Source of the DNA: Angiostrongylus vasorum | Lineage: Eukaryota; Nematoda; Chromadorea; Rhabditida; Metastrongylidae | Assembly: GCA_018806985.1 (NCBI GenBank) | Contig: JADANN010000108.1 | Span: forward strand, 3,968,001-4,032,000 | DNA: 64,000 nt | Reading direction: 5' to 3' | Shown here: one piece after another, positions 33,302 to 45,867 of the stretch | Layout: every line of letters starts with the position of its first letter | How positions within the stretch are numbered: position 1 is the first letter of the stretch | Translations under genes and position numbers: made by a program | Notes under the pieces: model-generated | Databases searched by the model: none | Seen by the model: the letters and a program-made list of their open reading frames with translations, nothing else | Told to the model about the DNA's origin: nothing

Positions 33302-36300
33302 TGGTGGCGTGAATCAAATATGGAGAAATCCGTCGCTTTTTGCGAAGATTTTTTATGTTGTGTGCAGTGATAGTTCTGAGATGTTGTTTTCATAGTTCAG
33401 TTGTTGGGTATACTATTTTCTAATTAATGATTGGTATGATACACACTTATCGTCATCTTAGTGTTTAACATCAGTTTTCAAATTCTTGGTTCTCATCGTT
33501 CTTTGTGTGTAAAATGGCCGTTGTGATGCTCACATGTGTATATACAAAATGATGAAGTTTGTTAAGTGCGTTTTAATCATTTTTTTAGCGATAATCAAGG
33601 AAGATCTGTGGGTGCGATCTGGATGGAACTTATATCAGGAGTGGAGAATGAAAAGCTATGCTTTTTACATAGTAATTCATAGATAACTTCTTTTCGGACG
33701 AGTTCGTTTTGCGGCGAGGGAACGTTGCTCTTAAAAGGAGTATGCATCATGGAGAGTGGCCGCTTAAAAGGCGTAGAATTGTTTCTGCTTTCGGCAGTTA
33801 AGGACAGCTTTTCGATATGAGGTGAAAAAATCATCGAAGAGGCGTCTTAGAGTGTTCAACGAGCATACGCTTATGAGTGAGGGCCAACACAGTACGTTCT
33901 ACGAGACAGTTGTCAACAATCACTCCTTTCACGTTTTACAACTATTCTACAATCTACGATTTATAATTTATACGAATAATTACGATCTTTGCAGCACGGC
34001 TGATAATGCAAGGTGTAGAAGATTTTTGGAGGAGTATCTAGCGTCCGTCCAGAAAAAAGTTGTTCAAAGCAGCTCAGAAACGATCTAATCTGAGCAAGAA
34101 CCGACGGAATTTTTTGAGCCTATGGTGTTATGCAATCCACTTTGGTTAATAGAGATGGGACTATCACTACATCCCGTCATGATATGGAGTTGGTAACGGA
34201 ACATTTCTATAGCATTCTTTTTGGCCTCCACGATTATCCTTTTGCTCATATCGGAAACGGATGAGACACATTCAGTTGGGTAAGCAAGATTCTGACATGG
34301 ATTCTGCTGCACGGACCTCATCCAAATGGTCTCACGAGTCATAGTCTTTTTTTGACTACAGAGACCACCTCGTAAGGGTACCTAGGACGTTCAGTGAACT
34401 GGAGAACATGAAAGAGGAATTAGACGGAAGGAGAGCGGTTGCACTCAAGCCACGAAGCCACCGACCAAGTAACAGACCCAAAGCTCCGCGCTCACGCTTT
34501 CGACTAAACAGTTCCGTGAGCGCTCTGTTATGCAGCAAAAATGTGGGCTGTCCTTCAACCACACGAAGAAATCTCGCAAACCATCCACATAGCGCTTGAA
34601 TGATGCTTCTGGAATTTAACCGCCATTCACAACGTCTAGGAATGCGCAGATTAGATTTTCGGAAAGCTTTCCCACCTTCTGAATATACGAGAATATACGT
34701 CCACAGCGAAACACAAATGGGCTGGTCCTATAATGAGGGAAACTATCATAGATGTGCGAAAAAAAACAGTGGATTGACTCCAAAAAGAATGCTCAAGCAT
34801 TTGCAGATGGAAACTTTTTAGGAATTAAAAATAGATCTCGCCGAAGTCACCATGTTTTGAGCAGACCATCACCATGGACGACATTCTCGCGAAAGAAACG
34901 AATAGAAGTTCTGCTCGAGCCCGCACCACCAGTGAAGACAGGTTGTGAAGTGTACAAGTAAATAATCCACGGTTATCTTTATTACGTTTGATTGGCTCAA
35001 TATAATCAGGTTGTACACCGGTGTTTTCGTGTTAAGTGATTCCGATATTTTCAAGAGAGAGTTGTTAAAGAGGTTTTTTGTTGTTGAGAAGACGGCCATT
35101 TTTCTCCCAAGATGTTCCGCATTGGTGGCCGAGAGTTACTCATATTTCTTGTAAGCCTTTTTGAAAGTTTCAGATACCATTAAAATAGTAAGGATGGTAC
35201 CAGAAATCGATCTTCTTTGCCATATATACTTTCAGAGCCTTCACTTGGTTACTTCAGGGAAAAATGAGTAGGTTAAATTTTCAAATGCTTCGAATATACC
35301 CAAAAATGCATGAATAGATGCGAAGAGCAATGGGTTGACCGGAAGTTAATGTTGGATCTGTTTCTTAGAACCACCTATGTGAAGTTTCACGCCTATACTG
35401 TTCATATTGTGCAATACTAAAAGATGCAGGTTTCGCCATACATTTCTGTGGCCATGTTTTTGTTCTTAAACAGATCCATGTTACTATTACACCGTTGAAG
35501 TAAACTTGGAAAATATACAAATCCAAGCAACTTTTTGGCATTAATTCAAATATGACCGCGAAGTAGCGGAAACAATGGGGAACCTCGATGTCGCATCTGG
35601 TTAAGGAATGTTCACGAGAGTAGATTGTAACGATGGAGTCGAATGTTCCGTGAAGAAGATGAGAGCCTTGAAGATCTGAAGGGTCTCAGACTACTTGCAT
35701 TCATCGACGATGATGACTGGTAGTTCCAACTGAGACAGATCCATGTAGAACGTTCCATAGCTTTCAGGATAGCTAGGATATTGATGAAGGCGTTTGTAAA
35801 ACAATTTTAAAACACTTCGATCAAATTAAGGATCTTTAAGATAATGAGTAAATGAACGTGCACTGGTAAAAATGTGCGGATTCTAATCGTCCCTACATCG
35901 ATAAGGCTTGCTACAAGCGGAAATATCTTCATTTAAATTCGAAAGTTAAAAAATGACATTAATTTCCATGATACCCAATGTGTGCTAACCAATCTGTTTC
36001 ACCAGTGCTCAGTTGGGGCGTGCTGAAAATCCTGCATTTCAGGTCAAGCGGATGTTGCGCTGCGGTTGGTTTTCTTTTGTAATACTGGTGTTAGATATGG
36101 ATGGAGTGCCAAAACCTTGTTTCGTTATAGAAAGATCTTAAAGAATATGAGCAAGTGTTGTACAACATATGCAGGCCCAGCGTTAAACAGACGAGAAATC
36201 CCCAATCAAATGTGTTAGCAATCGCAAAACAAGCCAAGGCTTAATTTGTCGGTTTATTATTGAAGAATTGTGAATCGACTTCGTGCCAGAACGAATAGAA

Positions 36301-36838
36301 ATGCTCGCCAGCATGGCGTAAACTTTTTAATAAAATCCTTAGTAACGCACTTTGACTGGGTTTACAAGGCTTTTTGCGAGCGCTGTACCGGTGTATTACA
36401 GTATGTGGTGTAGTCGACAGGACACCGTTGAGAAACTACAGTCCTTTTTAAAATGGCACTCAATTCGTGCTAGAGATCTCCGTTTAAAATGACAACTCTT
36501 GATAAAGAAGAAGTTATGGCAATTTTATAAGAGTTCACTATATTGAAGAGAAACGAACAGCACACTAATAACAAATAAATAGTGGTTGTGGCCTCTTTAC
36601 ACTAGTACACATGCATAGTGAGCGAAATGGACATTATGCGTTGACTACAATGCATTGTGTTTGCGGCCTCTCTTCTGAATCATATTTTCTCTGCCTTACT
36701 TCTTACTCTTTAACTTCCTCACTGCAGATGTGTTGTATTGGCGATTGATCGAAAAAAGGCTATTTTAGATACTTTTTATGTATAAAAAACTGATTCTGGG
36801 ACGAGTTTGTTGGTAGCACTGCTGTAACTTTGCTACAG
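33302..36838. other. OSGEP downstream region, mostly unrecognised
   Basis: 3.5 kb. A fragment of dispersed repeat B lies at 34880-34975 (GAGCCCGCACCACCAGTGAA). Frames at 33822-34088 (+), 34356-34562 (-) and 34408-34599 (+) give no family signal. Upstream exons of the 36839 gene may be hidden here. Confidence 0.4.
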
Positions 36839-39800
36839 GTGAAGGTATTGGTATACCCTACGATGATATGACCATCACAGATGAAGAGAATGCTACAGCT
36901 CCTTTCGCTGAAAGGGTACAATGTATCACGTTCTCCCGAATTGATGTTGGACTTCAAGCTTTGTGTTGAAGGTGATATATCACAGTCCAGAACAAACTTA
37001 ACCAATCGGAATAAAAACCGTTGGGCTCTACACATATTTTCCAAGGTTAAAGAGGTTTATTTATACTAGTTCCATAGACTTCTAGACTTCTAGAGACGAT
37101 GAAATTCTTGGAAGCAGTTTCTGCCTCGAACTGGTTGCAGATGCATTCCTATCAAAGTCACTGAGATGCTTGAAAAAAGTGGTAATCGGTAGGGGAGTGT
37201 TCTCGAGAGTAGGTGGATGAAGCACTTTCGTAGTCCAGTAATCTTGGCAGCTTCACTAATGCCAGATGTGGCTGAGCATTATCGTGGAAAAGGATTGGTG
37301 CCTTTCTATTAACCAATGCTTGGCAAAGCCGTTGAAGCTCCAGGTTTATTTCGTCAGTTTGTTGGACGTACAGCGCCGGCGTAATCGGTTCGCCAACATC
37401 CATGAAGCTATGATAGATTGGATCAGCTGCAGACCATCAAACGGTCAATATGACCTTTTTTTTCTTGCGATTTCGGCTTTGGGATATGCTGCGAAGCTTC
37501 ACCCCTGTCCAAGCATTGAGACAGTCGTCACTGATCAACAGAGGTCCAATTATACGAAATTAATTATGAGGGGGCAAAAATTGCATAAAATGATCTTTCA
37601 ATTTTGTATAATGGTATATCATTCGAGAAAAGGATTGATGTGAAATGTATGTAAGGAAAATGAAGTTACAAGTCGGACATTAATTTCCGAGCACAGCCAA
37701 CTGCAATCGCAGCACTCTCAGTGGGAACTGCGATGGAGTACTTATTTATTTGAAGAGGTGGGCACTAATGGGGCGGGGACATGGAGACGTTGTATGTCTG
37801 ATGTTAATGAGGTGAACACCGCTAAATATTATTAGATCAGAAAGTTTCAATGCCGAATATAAAAAGTATGCATTTTTGTCACGAAATAGAAGTTTGAACA
37901 AAACGATGCATGTAAATGAAAAAAAACTTCGTGTGAAAAATTGTTGACTATAGGTAAGGATAGTAAGTTATAAACAAAAAAGAACAAGTTCCCAGGATCG
38001 ACTTTCTATTAACCCTCGGCATTGGAATACGAATGCGTCGTTTTCTTGTTCAGCAATCGCGAGGTTGTTAAACAGCATACATTTACTTCCATACAAAAAC
38101 ACAATACAATACAACAGTAGCTGACGTTTCGGCAGTATCGCCTTGTTCAGAGCCTGGAAGGGTATACTGACATACAATTTACTAGGCCAAACGCTTCAAT
38201 GACACTTACAAAAGACGAAAAACTCTATGGTAATTACATGGTCAACAGCTTCTCGAAAAAACTCACCGCTTTTTTACGTGCCTTCCCATGAGGAAGATTA
38301 GAACAGCTGATTATGGTCGCATAAGGTTGATGACTGCACCATCCCACATCAGAAATTGATGCGAACATACGGGGTCAGGTCGCGTATGACCCTCTGGGCC
38401 AGCTGGATGTTGAGATAACAGAGGAACATCTTAGTGATGTTACCCTCTATCGCCCATCCTCTGAGAAAGGAATACAAAAAGTCAATACCGAAAGCTAAAC
38501 AATCAATGGGTCAGTGTGGCAAAGGCTGCAGGTTTAAAACCATCGGTTATTTCGCACTTTAAAATCGATACACCAACATGTCCCGTCCTATACCTACTTA
38601 TTAAAACACATAAGTTGGTATCACCTGATGATCTTGCGTCAACCAATCCGTCATCATTTAAGGTTAGACCCATCATCAGCTGCGTAGACGGGCCAACGGA
38701 TAGAATAACCTGGTTTTTTAAGCCTAATACTTACCCAGTTGCTTAACCATATTCCAGCTCACCTCACAAACACCCAAATGTTCCTAGAACGTCTACGTAA
38801 CGCGTCTCCTAATAACGCGTACGTGATGGAGTCCTTCGACGTTACTGCGTTGTACACCAACGTATCGAATGACTCCGCAATGCAAGCCATCTTCGAACTT
38901 CTTGTTAAACATGAAGGAAGAATAAATATGCATGGCTTGTCCATTCAGCAGCTAATGGCTCTCCTAAAGGAGTGCCTAAACTGCTCGATTTTCAGATGGT
39001 CTGGGAAATATTTCGCGCAAATAAGGGGGTTGGCTATGGGACAGCGACTGGCACCAAGCCTTGCCATTGTATTCATGTCTAAGATAGAAGCCCCTGCTCT
39101 CGATCTCCGGCCACTACTCTACTGCAGATATGTAGATGACTGTTTTGTCATCTTCTCTACGCAGGAGGAGATGGACAAATGCTTTGAATTATTGAACGAG
39201 CAGTCTGAGTACATTAAGTTCACCCGGGAGAAACCGAGAAAAGACTGGCTTCCGTTTTTAAACGTCCAGATAAGCCTATCAAGTAGCGGTTACCTGACAA
39301 AGTGGTACCGAAAGCCAAGTAACAAGAACATCCTCGTTCACTTCCTTTCTTCCCACTCCTTCACACACAAAGAGGGCGCTTGTGAGAAACATGTTTCGAA
39401 CAGCCACCTCTGTGTGCACAACCGGGGAACTAAAGGAAGAATCGCGCGACTTGGCTCGGCAAATAGCCATCTCCAATGGCTACGAAATAGTAACCCCCAC
39501 GAGATAAGTTTAGAAGGAGAGCGATGCGCCCAAGCGAAACACTTGGCCAAAAAAAAGAAAGTCCCGTTTATGCTGCCCTTTATTAGCGATGAAGTAAGCG
39601 TAGCGATTAAACGATGCTTAAGAAGGGCAGGTCTAGAGGAATCGGTAGCGATAGTTGAAATACCACCGGCTACTCTACGTCGTCAGTTAGTTCGTAACCG
39701 CCTGTATGACCGTCTATGCGAAACAACAAATTGCGTAATCTGCCCTTACGGCAGGGACGGTGATTGCATGAGTTCAGGTACGATATACCTGATCTCGTGT

Positions 39801-41705
39801 AATAATTGCGGAGATGAATATATTGGCGAAACGGGCAGGCCTTTGTGTATCCGTATAAAAGAACACCTAGATGGCAAACGAAAACTAAGACAAAGTACCC
39901 CCACTAGGCACGCATAGGATACAAAAGCACAGCGGGGGACGATTTTGAAGTAAAAGTCAATATCCTTGCGCAGGAGACTAGAACACCAGCGCGAAAACTT
40001 CTTGAGGCTTTTTGGATAAATGCCAAAAACCCTACAATGAATAGCAGGGATGAATGCCCAGAGGTCATACGCGACCTGACCCCGTATGTTCGCATCAATT
40101 TCTGATGTGGGATGGTGCAGTCATCAACCTTATGCGACCATAATCAGCTGTTCTAATCTTCCTCATGGGAAGGCACGTAAAAAAAGCGGTGAGTTTTTTT
40201 CGAGAAGCTGTTGACCATGTAATTACCATAGAGTTTTTCGTCTTTTTGTAAGTGTCATTGAAGCGTTTGGCCTAGTAAATTGTATGTCAGTATACCCTTC
40301 CAGGCTCTGAAGAAGGCGATACTGCCGAAACGTCAGCTACTGTTGTATTGTATTGTGTTTTTTGTATGGAAGTAAATGTATGCTGTTTAACAACCTCGCG
40401 ATTGCTGAAAAAGAACAAGTTTAATGTTCACTTTTATTTCATACGATCTGACTTCACATGAACTGTGCAGATCTTTCAACTTCCCACATTCGATTTTTTT
40501 TCCCTCGAATCCATCGTCCACGAAAGTCTGAGATTTCCGCTCATGGTTCGGCTGCTGCTTGAAGCTTGTCGCCTTCTCTATCCGTTGATGTCGGTGAGTG
40601 CTGGTCCAGTCGATTCTCCTTGACTCCTGACATAGCAGGGTTGCAGCGTTCCCATTTGGACTGCAGGGGAGTGATACGAGACAGGTCCGGCACTGAATTT
40701 CCCCACACAGGAGGAATGAGAAGCTTGGTGAACCCTGATGTGAGTCGAAATCAGCACCGTGCTCGTAATGGACAGCATTAGTACTATGCTGCCAGCACAA
40801 AGCAAGATGTGTAAATTGAAGTGTATTTGTAGGCTTTCAGCTGTCTAATAGATTGTTATAGAGTTTGAAAAGTTGAAGAAGATTAAACGTTTTAATACGA
40901 CGTTAGAAATGTCGGTAAAAAGTCTTAGTAATAAGAAATGATAGCTCTTTCTAAGAGGAAAACAGTGTTAAAGCAAATTTATTTGAACACCAAGCCATTT
41001 TTAGGAGGCCCTCTCAATGGTTTACAATCCCTGTCCAGCGACAAGGTATCCGGTATCGAACCTGAGCTTCTAAATACAAAGCCTCTGTCGGCGTAATAAA
41101 CTTGTCCACAAAACGGGCTTAATGAAAATTATTAATTGTGTAGAATAGTTTGGCAAAGACAACACTAGACATAGCAGCTTTGTTGGGCAACCCACAGATT
41201 AAATGCTAAGTGCGAAACAACGAGCCTACGTCTGGGAAAATAACTTCGTCCTCTTTCCGCGTGTGTGTTTACCAGTGTGCAAAGACTTGTTGTGCACGTA
41301 GCTTCGAGAAGCACCAATGCTACCATGAGACTCTATCAAAACAAAAGACAAACACTACTGTTATGAGATCTAAGAGTCTTATTTGATGCTAGGTATACGA
41401 GGGACTTTCACTGTGGCTCGTCCTGGCGTCATCTTTGCCTTTCATCATCAACTTCGGTACAATGTTTGTAATAGCGTTCACTATTTTCCAAGTGAAACAA
41501 GTAAAGCAGCAATGTGATAATCTCACTTCAAGGTACTGTGACTTTTTTTCAGCTCATCTTCATTGTTGTTTCTTCATTTATTATTATATTTAAGCACGCA
41601 CTGGCTCTCGCGCACTGCAGTTCGAGTTGGTATCGGCCCACATCAGCTAAGAAGGCACTCGTCGAATATGCGAAAGGAAAACCAGAGTTCTCCAAGCTTA
41701 TGTGA
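36839..41705 (+). CDS. Putative membrane protein, three C-terminal exons
   Basis: I do not recognise the family. Three exons join in frame with normal splice sites: 36839-36915 (acceptor TTTGCTACAG, donor AGG/GTACAA), 41393-41467 and 41553-41705 (acceptor ACTTTTTTTCAG, stop TGA). They encode an acidic stretch (GIPYDDMTITDEENATAPFA), then a strongly hydrophobic one (LSLWLVLASSLPFIINFGTM joined to FLIFIVVSSFIIIF), then a short basic end (SAKKALVEYAKGKPEFSKLM). That is 25 + 25 + 50 residues, with one long or two short membrane helices. The 4.5 kb intron holds a mariner fragment, PLE copy 1 and a SINE. N-terminal exons are not found. The alternative of a 20-nt intron at 41533 is too short to be real. 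Confidence 0.55.
37040..37640 (-). pseudogene. Mariner transposase fragment (C-terminal half)
   Basis: On the - strand the frame gives VILTVWWSAADPIYHSFM, ITPALYVQQTDEINLELQRL, LVNRKAPILFHDNAQPHLAL and SPTDYHFF, the mariner catalytic blocks including the second (HDNAQPH) and third (SPTDYHFF) acidic residues of DD34D. Upstream SQSRNRKKKK and a decayed SDDCLNAWTG replace the usual PKPKLHQKK and QQWLDRDE. The N-terminal helix-turn-helix part is missing and the 3' end is frameshifted. Non-functional. Confidence 0.88.
37977..37990. repeat. Target-site duplication of PLE copy 1, left
   Basis: AAAAAGAACAAGTT, repeated at 40408-40421 on the other side of the element. Confidence 0.75.
37991..40407 (+). 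mobile_element. Penelope-like retroelement, copy 1 (2.4 kb)
   Basis: Bounded by a 14 bp duplication. Layout: 60 bp one-sided extension 37991-38050 with GACTTTCTATTAACCCTCGG; inverted pseudo-LTR 38051-38399; truncated RT-endonuclease body; direct pseudo-LTR about 40056-40407. The two arms are near-perfect reverse complements over about 350 bp. The arm begins inside the last codons of the endonuclease ORF, so the left arm carries that coding end in antisense. Hammerhead-like motifs lie at 38156-38118 (-) and 40302-40338 (+). Confidence 0.9.
38420..40105 (+). pseudogene. Penelope-like reverse transcriptase with GIY-YIG endonuclease, decayed
   Basis: The RT starts mid-domain (VEITEEHLSDVTLYRPSS, then LKPSVISHFKIDTPTCPVLY). 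A long frame from 38739 to 39917 holds the finger/palm blocks: motif A FDVTALYTNVSND, motif B GLAMGQRLAPSLA, motif C YCRYVDDCF, then FLNVQISLSSSGYLTKWYRK. The linker has the PLE CxxC pair (CVICPYGRDGDC), and the GIY-YIG nuclease reads IYLISC..., EYIGETGRPLCIRIKEHLDG. Frame breaks: near 38735, a shifted segment about 39390-39545, and two near 39900-39930, after which the tail LAQETRTPARKLLEAFWIN and VIRDLTPYVRINF ends the protein. The first RT blocks are missing. Not functional as it stands. Confidence 0.9.
40495..40800 (-). repeat. SINE subfamily 2
   Basis: Inverted copy with GCTGCTGCTTGAAGCTTG, GGTCCAGTCGATTCTCCTTG, GCGTTCCCATTTGGACTGCA, TGAGAAGCTTGGTGAACC. Parallel to 14083-14420. The interval 40801-41392 after it contains no recognised element. 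Confidence 0.6.
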
Positions 41706-41849
41706 ACTCCCAGCTAACTTATGGCATAATTAGTTCTTCCACTGTGACGTTGATATTAACATAATTGAATAAATCACATCAGCAACACGGCTTTTCTTTG
41801 TTCTTACTAAGGCATTTACGTGAGTAGTGACCGGAGTAAAATTCACTTG

Positions 41850-42197
41850 CTTGATACTTGATACTTGAATGGCCCGTCCTCGCTGGTTGCACGGACCCCA
41901 GCATAATCACTATTTTTCGGAGATTTGCTGGATAGAGCCATTTGTGGTTCCCTGGAGTCGGACAGCCTGGCCAAAATCTGCCCTCATGTCGTCACCACCA
42001 CAGGCAGTCGCAGCCCTTGTGGATCAGAGGGAGATTTTCCACCATGCACCTTTGATACCAGGATCGGTGGTGGACCCTGGTATTGGTTTACTCTTAGCTA
42101 GGCTTCCTAATGGAAGCGCCAGACCCCCTATACATCGCAGTCCGACACCTAGAACACCTCCCAGCCACGATGAGGCAGTGTAAACAGTTGGAAGGGT
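41850..42197 (-). repeat. Dispersed repeat B with CAAGTAT-type tail
   Basis: Outside the end is GATACTTGATACTTGAATGG, two clear units of a short tandem tail, then CCCGTCCTCGCTGGTTGC, GTGGTGGACCCTGGTATTGG and the far end CCAGCCACGATGAGGC. The short-repeat tail and variable 5' end suggest a retroposon. Confidence 0.75.
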
Positions 42198-42676
42198 AAA
42201 ATAAATTTCTGTTCTTGTTGAGTCATTTTACTTCAAAAGTATGTGATAATCCGGAGATTCTGAATGGACGATAAGCAGAAAAGTAGACATCGTACAGAAG
42301 GATATTCTTGGATTTCCCTTTTTCTTTGACGACAATCCTCCCGTGGTGAACAACTGTGTAGTGGATGCCGAGAGCGCGGCTGCCTGCATTCATTTAAACA
42401 GCTAGACATATCACTATTTCCTTCACCCAGGATTCTTGGCAACTATAAGATGATAAAGATACTATTCTATGGCAAATGAATGACAGGACGTACGAGTACA
42501 GTAGATCGATTTTTTACCCATCTGCTACCATGACGGATAAATAATTCCTCGATTAATAAAGTAGTCTAGGAGATGACAGCTCTATAGATTTGTAAGAGAG
42601 AGTTTAGTCTACCATATACGTAACTTTTACGCAACACTATTTCAATTTTGAATTTATATGAGATTGAAATTTTCAG

Positions 42677-42760
42677 AAACTTTCAGAAGAAAACGACAAA
42701 GAGAGGGTGGAATTTGAGCATCCTAGTGCAAGAGCGCTGGCCGTAAAAACCAGTGATGCA
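42677..42760 (+). CDS. Orphan coding exon
   Basis: Acceptor GAAATTTTCAG and donor GCA/GTGAGT bracket 84 nt that encode KLSEENDKERVEFEHPSARA followed by LAVKTSDA, a charged sequence with coding-like composition. An alternative acceptor ten bases further in is possible. Family not recognised. It may belong with the exon at 45614, but that exon starts in a different phase so at least one exon would lie between. Confidence 0.4.
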
Positions 42761-43950
42761 GTGAGTAACATCGCCACGTCCTGCTGGACAAATTCCAAAT
42801 TGTCCAGTCCTTGCCGTGTTCGACAGACGAGTCTTGAAGGAAAAAACAACAAAAGAGTGGGGTTTCAAGGAGTCTACAAAACCAGAATTCTGTCCGTGTC
42901 TTGGTACCTTGTGGGCGTTGATGTCTACCCCTCATAATTGTTCCTCTTCTAACTAATAATGGCTCACAATGATTGAAACACATTGCTTTAAAGTTTGTAG
43001 TGGCCACTATTCCTGCAAATATAGACCTCTCTAATTCACGCAGCGAAAAGTTCACAGTATTGCATTGTCTGAAAAAACAGCACGGTCGCGAATGAGGGTA
43101 CACATCTCCGGGATCTGGTCAACACTGCGCTCAGTTTTCTGCTGGTAAGTGCTTCCCTACTACATTCCTAACGGAGCACATGAATCCATACCTCTAACAA
43201 GATTAGATTACTGAATAAGATATGACGAGCTAATCTGTAGAACTGAATGTATTGAGAATTTAATAATGTACTCAGTTAAGTGAATAATAGCTATTACACA
43301 AAAGACTAACCGACTAGAAGCATTGTTCTGCCACGTTTACACAATTTTTCTAGGGACACACCACAAATCTTATCGTTTACGGCCACTGCATAGGTTTACT
43401 CCCTAGGAAATGAATGAAAGCTTTTTAGATTACTTTCTATCTCTCACAGAATATTCTCCACCCTACGTTTCTTACGTTATTCGCGTACTGTTCGTTATGT
43501 CAATGCCATCTCCAATATAATACGAAAAGTGCATAGTATGCATACCCAGCTGGATTGTGCAATGTGACGATTCTCATCGAGTGTTGAAAGGCCTTCGGGC
43601 ATTCTGCGTCTTTGGCAGTTTCTGTCCTCCATGTGCACCCCGTTATCACCTGCTACATCGACCACGTAACATTACAAGACCGTCCGTCCCGCCATAGCAT
43701 ACAGATGCCCCACCCAATACAAAGCGATTCATAAGGATTGCTAATCAGTTATGTACCTATTTGTTCATATCTCATGCTATGCTCTACTTAGCCTCGACTC
43801 GTCTTACTTGAGCATGGATTACACGCGGTTAGTTGTTCCTTGTCTCAGTTCATTCGTCACAGAAACTGCCCGAGGCGAGGTCAAACCAGGAATATGATAT
43901 GTCTTAGTCTTATGGTATTCTTTACACTGTTTCTGTATATCGATTGTAAA
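42761..43950. other. Unrecognised stretch
   Basis: No shared repeats or family signals. The - strand frames at 42683-43103 overlap the orphan exon and look like shadows. Confidence 0.35.
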
Positions 43951-43954
43951 TTGA

Positions 43955-44285
43955 TTCATATTGCTCGTTCGACCCCGCCTCCGGCCTATAAAGGCTTTCT
44001 TTCTAGCGGGCTTAGGAAATTGGTACCAGACTTGTTTGAGAAAAGTGCACTCTTTGGAATCCAAATGGGAATGCTCTAATCCAGCTATCTCAAGACTCAA
44101 AAGAGGATCTACTCGACTAGCACTCAAAGACTTATTCCAGCACTGATGACCGAAGGAAAATCCTCAAGCGGCAGCCGAATCCACAAGTGAAAAGGTGGAA
44201 TACCTTGTTGGATGATGGATGCGAGGAAACGAATCGAATGCAAGAAGTGCTGGGATTCGTATAGTAGATGTGAAAGATGGGACTT
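43955..44285 (+). repeat. SINE subfamily 2 with tRNA-like head
   Basis: Head TTGCTCGTTCGACCCCGCCT (box B-like), then AGGAAATTGGTACCAGACTTG-type sequence shared with subfamily 1, then a different body: GAATCCAAATGGGAATGCTC, GGATCTACTCGACTAGCACT and the end GAATGCAAGAAGTGCTGGGA. Confidence 0.65.
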
Positions 44286-44354
44286 TTAAAACAAAATAAA
44301 ATAGACATAATGGTTCCTTTATTGGTTCACTGTTTACCTGTATATATTTCAATC

Positions 44355-44690
44355 CTCCCTACAGTTTACCGCTTCATCGTGGCTCGGAGGTGTTCCCGGG
44401 TGTCGCGCTGTGATGTACAGCGGGGTGACCCATCCCCGACAAGGTCTCCTAAGCCGAGGAATCCGGCGGTTCCGCCAGGAAGCCTAGGGATCCACCACTG
44501 TCCTGGTATCAAACTAATGGCATGGTGACAAATCTCCCTCTGATCTACAAGGGCTGCAACTGCCTGTGGTGGTGAAGACCTGGGGTAGACTTTGGCCAGG
44601 CTGACACTCGGGACTCCGGGAACCACAATGGCGTGACCAGCAAATCTGCGCACAACCAGTGAAAACGGGCCATCCAAATATGGAAACAAG
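44355..44690 (+). repeat. Dispersed repeat B
   Basis: CTACAGTTTACCGCTTCATC, GGATCCACCACTGTCCTGG, CTGCCTGTGGTGGTGAAGAC and the end ACGGGCCATCCAAATATGG. The 135-codon open frame antisense to it is fortuitous. Confidence 0.75.
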
Positions 44691-45025
44691 TATACATTTC
44701 TATAGGGATTAACTACGTTTGAGGTTAATACTGCAGTACCAGCAAAAGTCAGCCGTGGCAGATCAAAAGACAAGCATTACTCAAATAACTAACGGATACA
44801 GTTCTCTGTGAAATAAAGATTCTGGAATCACTTATCTACTGTACATTTCGACAAGCGGAACTCTCGCTATCATGACGAAGTACTACGAGGTTGAACATGT
44901 TGTGAAAAGACCACACCTTCGGGAGCATAATCAAAGTACACTGAGGACGATCAAGAACAACAAAAATGTTCAAAAATATGAACATGAAATACCAGTAAAC
45001 ATTTACAATGCGCTAATTTAGTTAT

Positions 45026-45310
45026 AAGGGACGCGTAGCTGCAATGGTTATAGATGACCTGTGATACAAAAGAAGTCGTTGGTTCGACCCCGCGCTCTAG
45101 GTTCACTAAGCTCTCCATCCCTCCAGGGTTTGGAAATCAGTACCGGACTTGTTTAGGGAGGATAGTAACACTGAAGTGATATATCGGCATGCCACAAGTC
45201 ATTGTATAGGCCAGATGTGCTTTCAATTTTTGTCTACCGATGCTTGAGAAGGCGAATGCACAACATATCCCTTAGGGATTGATCAACGCCGAATGATTTA
45301 CCCTTTAAGC
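45026..45310 (+). repeat. tRNA-derived SINE, subfamily 1
   Basis: Head CGTAGCTGCAATGGTTATAG (box A) and GTTGGTTCGACCCCGCGC (box B), then ATCGGCATGCCACAAGTCAT and the end TTAGGGATTGATCAACGCCG. Confidence 0.75.
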
Positions 45311-45613
45311 TTTTAATAAACGTATGAGTCGTAAAAAGTAACAAGTTTTCCGTATCGCCTATAATGACTGTAACCATCGAGTGAGCGGTAACCAGAACAG
45401 TCCATTCACTTATGTTGAGCGCTAATACTGCCCATAGGTTACTTTCTGTCAATGAACATGAACAGCAGATGAACATCGTCACTCTTTGGTATGTAAACCT
45501 TTACTTTTACCGTTTTTTTCAACATGGCATTCACGGAGAGGTTGCCGGGCTCTGCAAGAGTAGACCTGGGGTAAATTTTTCGCAGAAAACTTCGTAAGGT
45601 CTCCACTTACCAG

Positions 45614-45867
45614 CCACCTCGTCCTTGGTTTTTGAACGAATCGACGTTCAGAATACAATCCGCAAGGTGAAACAAAGACGTGCGCGTATGAATGTATGTG
45701 ATTATGGATACGTACAAGGTATGAATCAATCTGGAACACCAATCAATGGATTAGGACAAGGCATTCAATTGGAGATTAACCCAGCGCCTTCACTTTTTCC
45801 TAAGATTTATTCTACTAAGCCTCTTTCAATCCATAAAAAACCTACTATAGAAAGAAAGCCAGTGTGA
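45614..45867 (+). CDS. Putative terminal coding exon, unknown protein
   Basis: Acceptor-like CTCCACTTACCAG at 45613, then 84 codons open to TGA: LVFERIDVQNTIRKVKQRR, MNVCDYGYVQGMNQSGTPIN, LEINPAPSLFPKIYSTKPLS and the end KKPTIERKPV. Composition (Lys/Pro/Asn-rich, low Cys/Trp) looks coding and no repeat family covers it. GYVQGMN recalls the TBC-domain GYxQGM motif, but the surrounding residues do not support that, so I make no family call. Confidence 0.35.

Noticed and set aside
44366..44773. 135-codon - strand frame
   Set aside because: Antisense to dispersed repeat B; similar frames occur over other copies of the same repeat.
45026..45090. Functional tRNA gene (also at 12440, 59508, 63590)
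   Set aside because: Pol III boxes are present but no acceptor stem pairing, and the unit continues into a repeated non-tRNA body, so these are SINE heads.
45680..45735. TBC-domain GYxQGM motif
   Set aside because: Only a seven-residue resemblance; the neighbouring helices expected in a TBC domain are absent.
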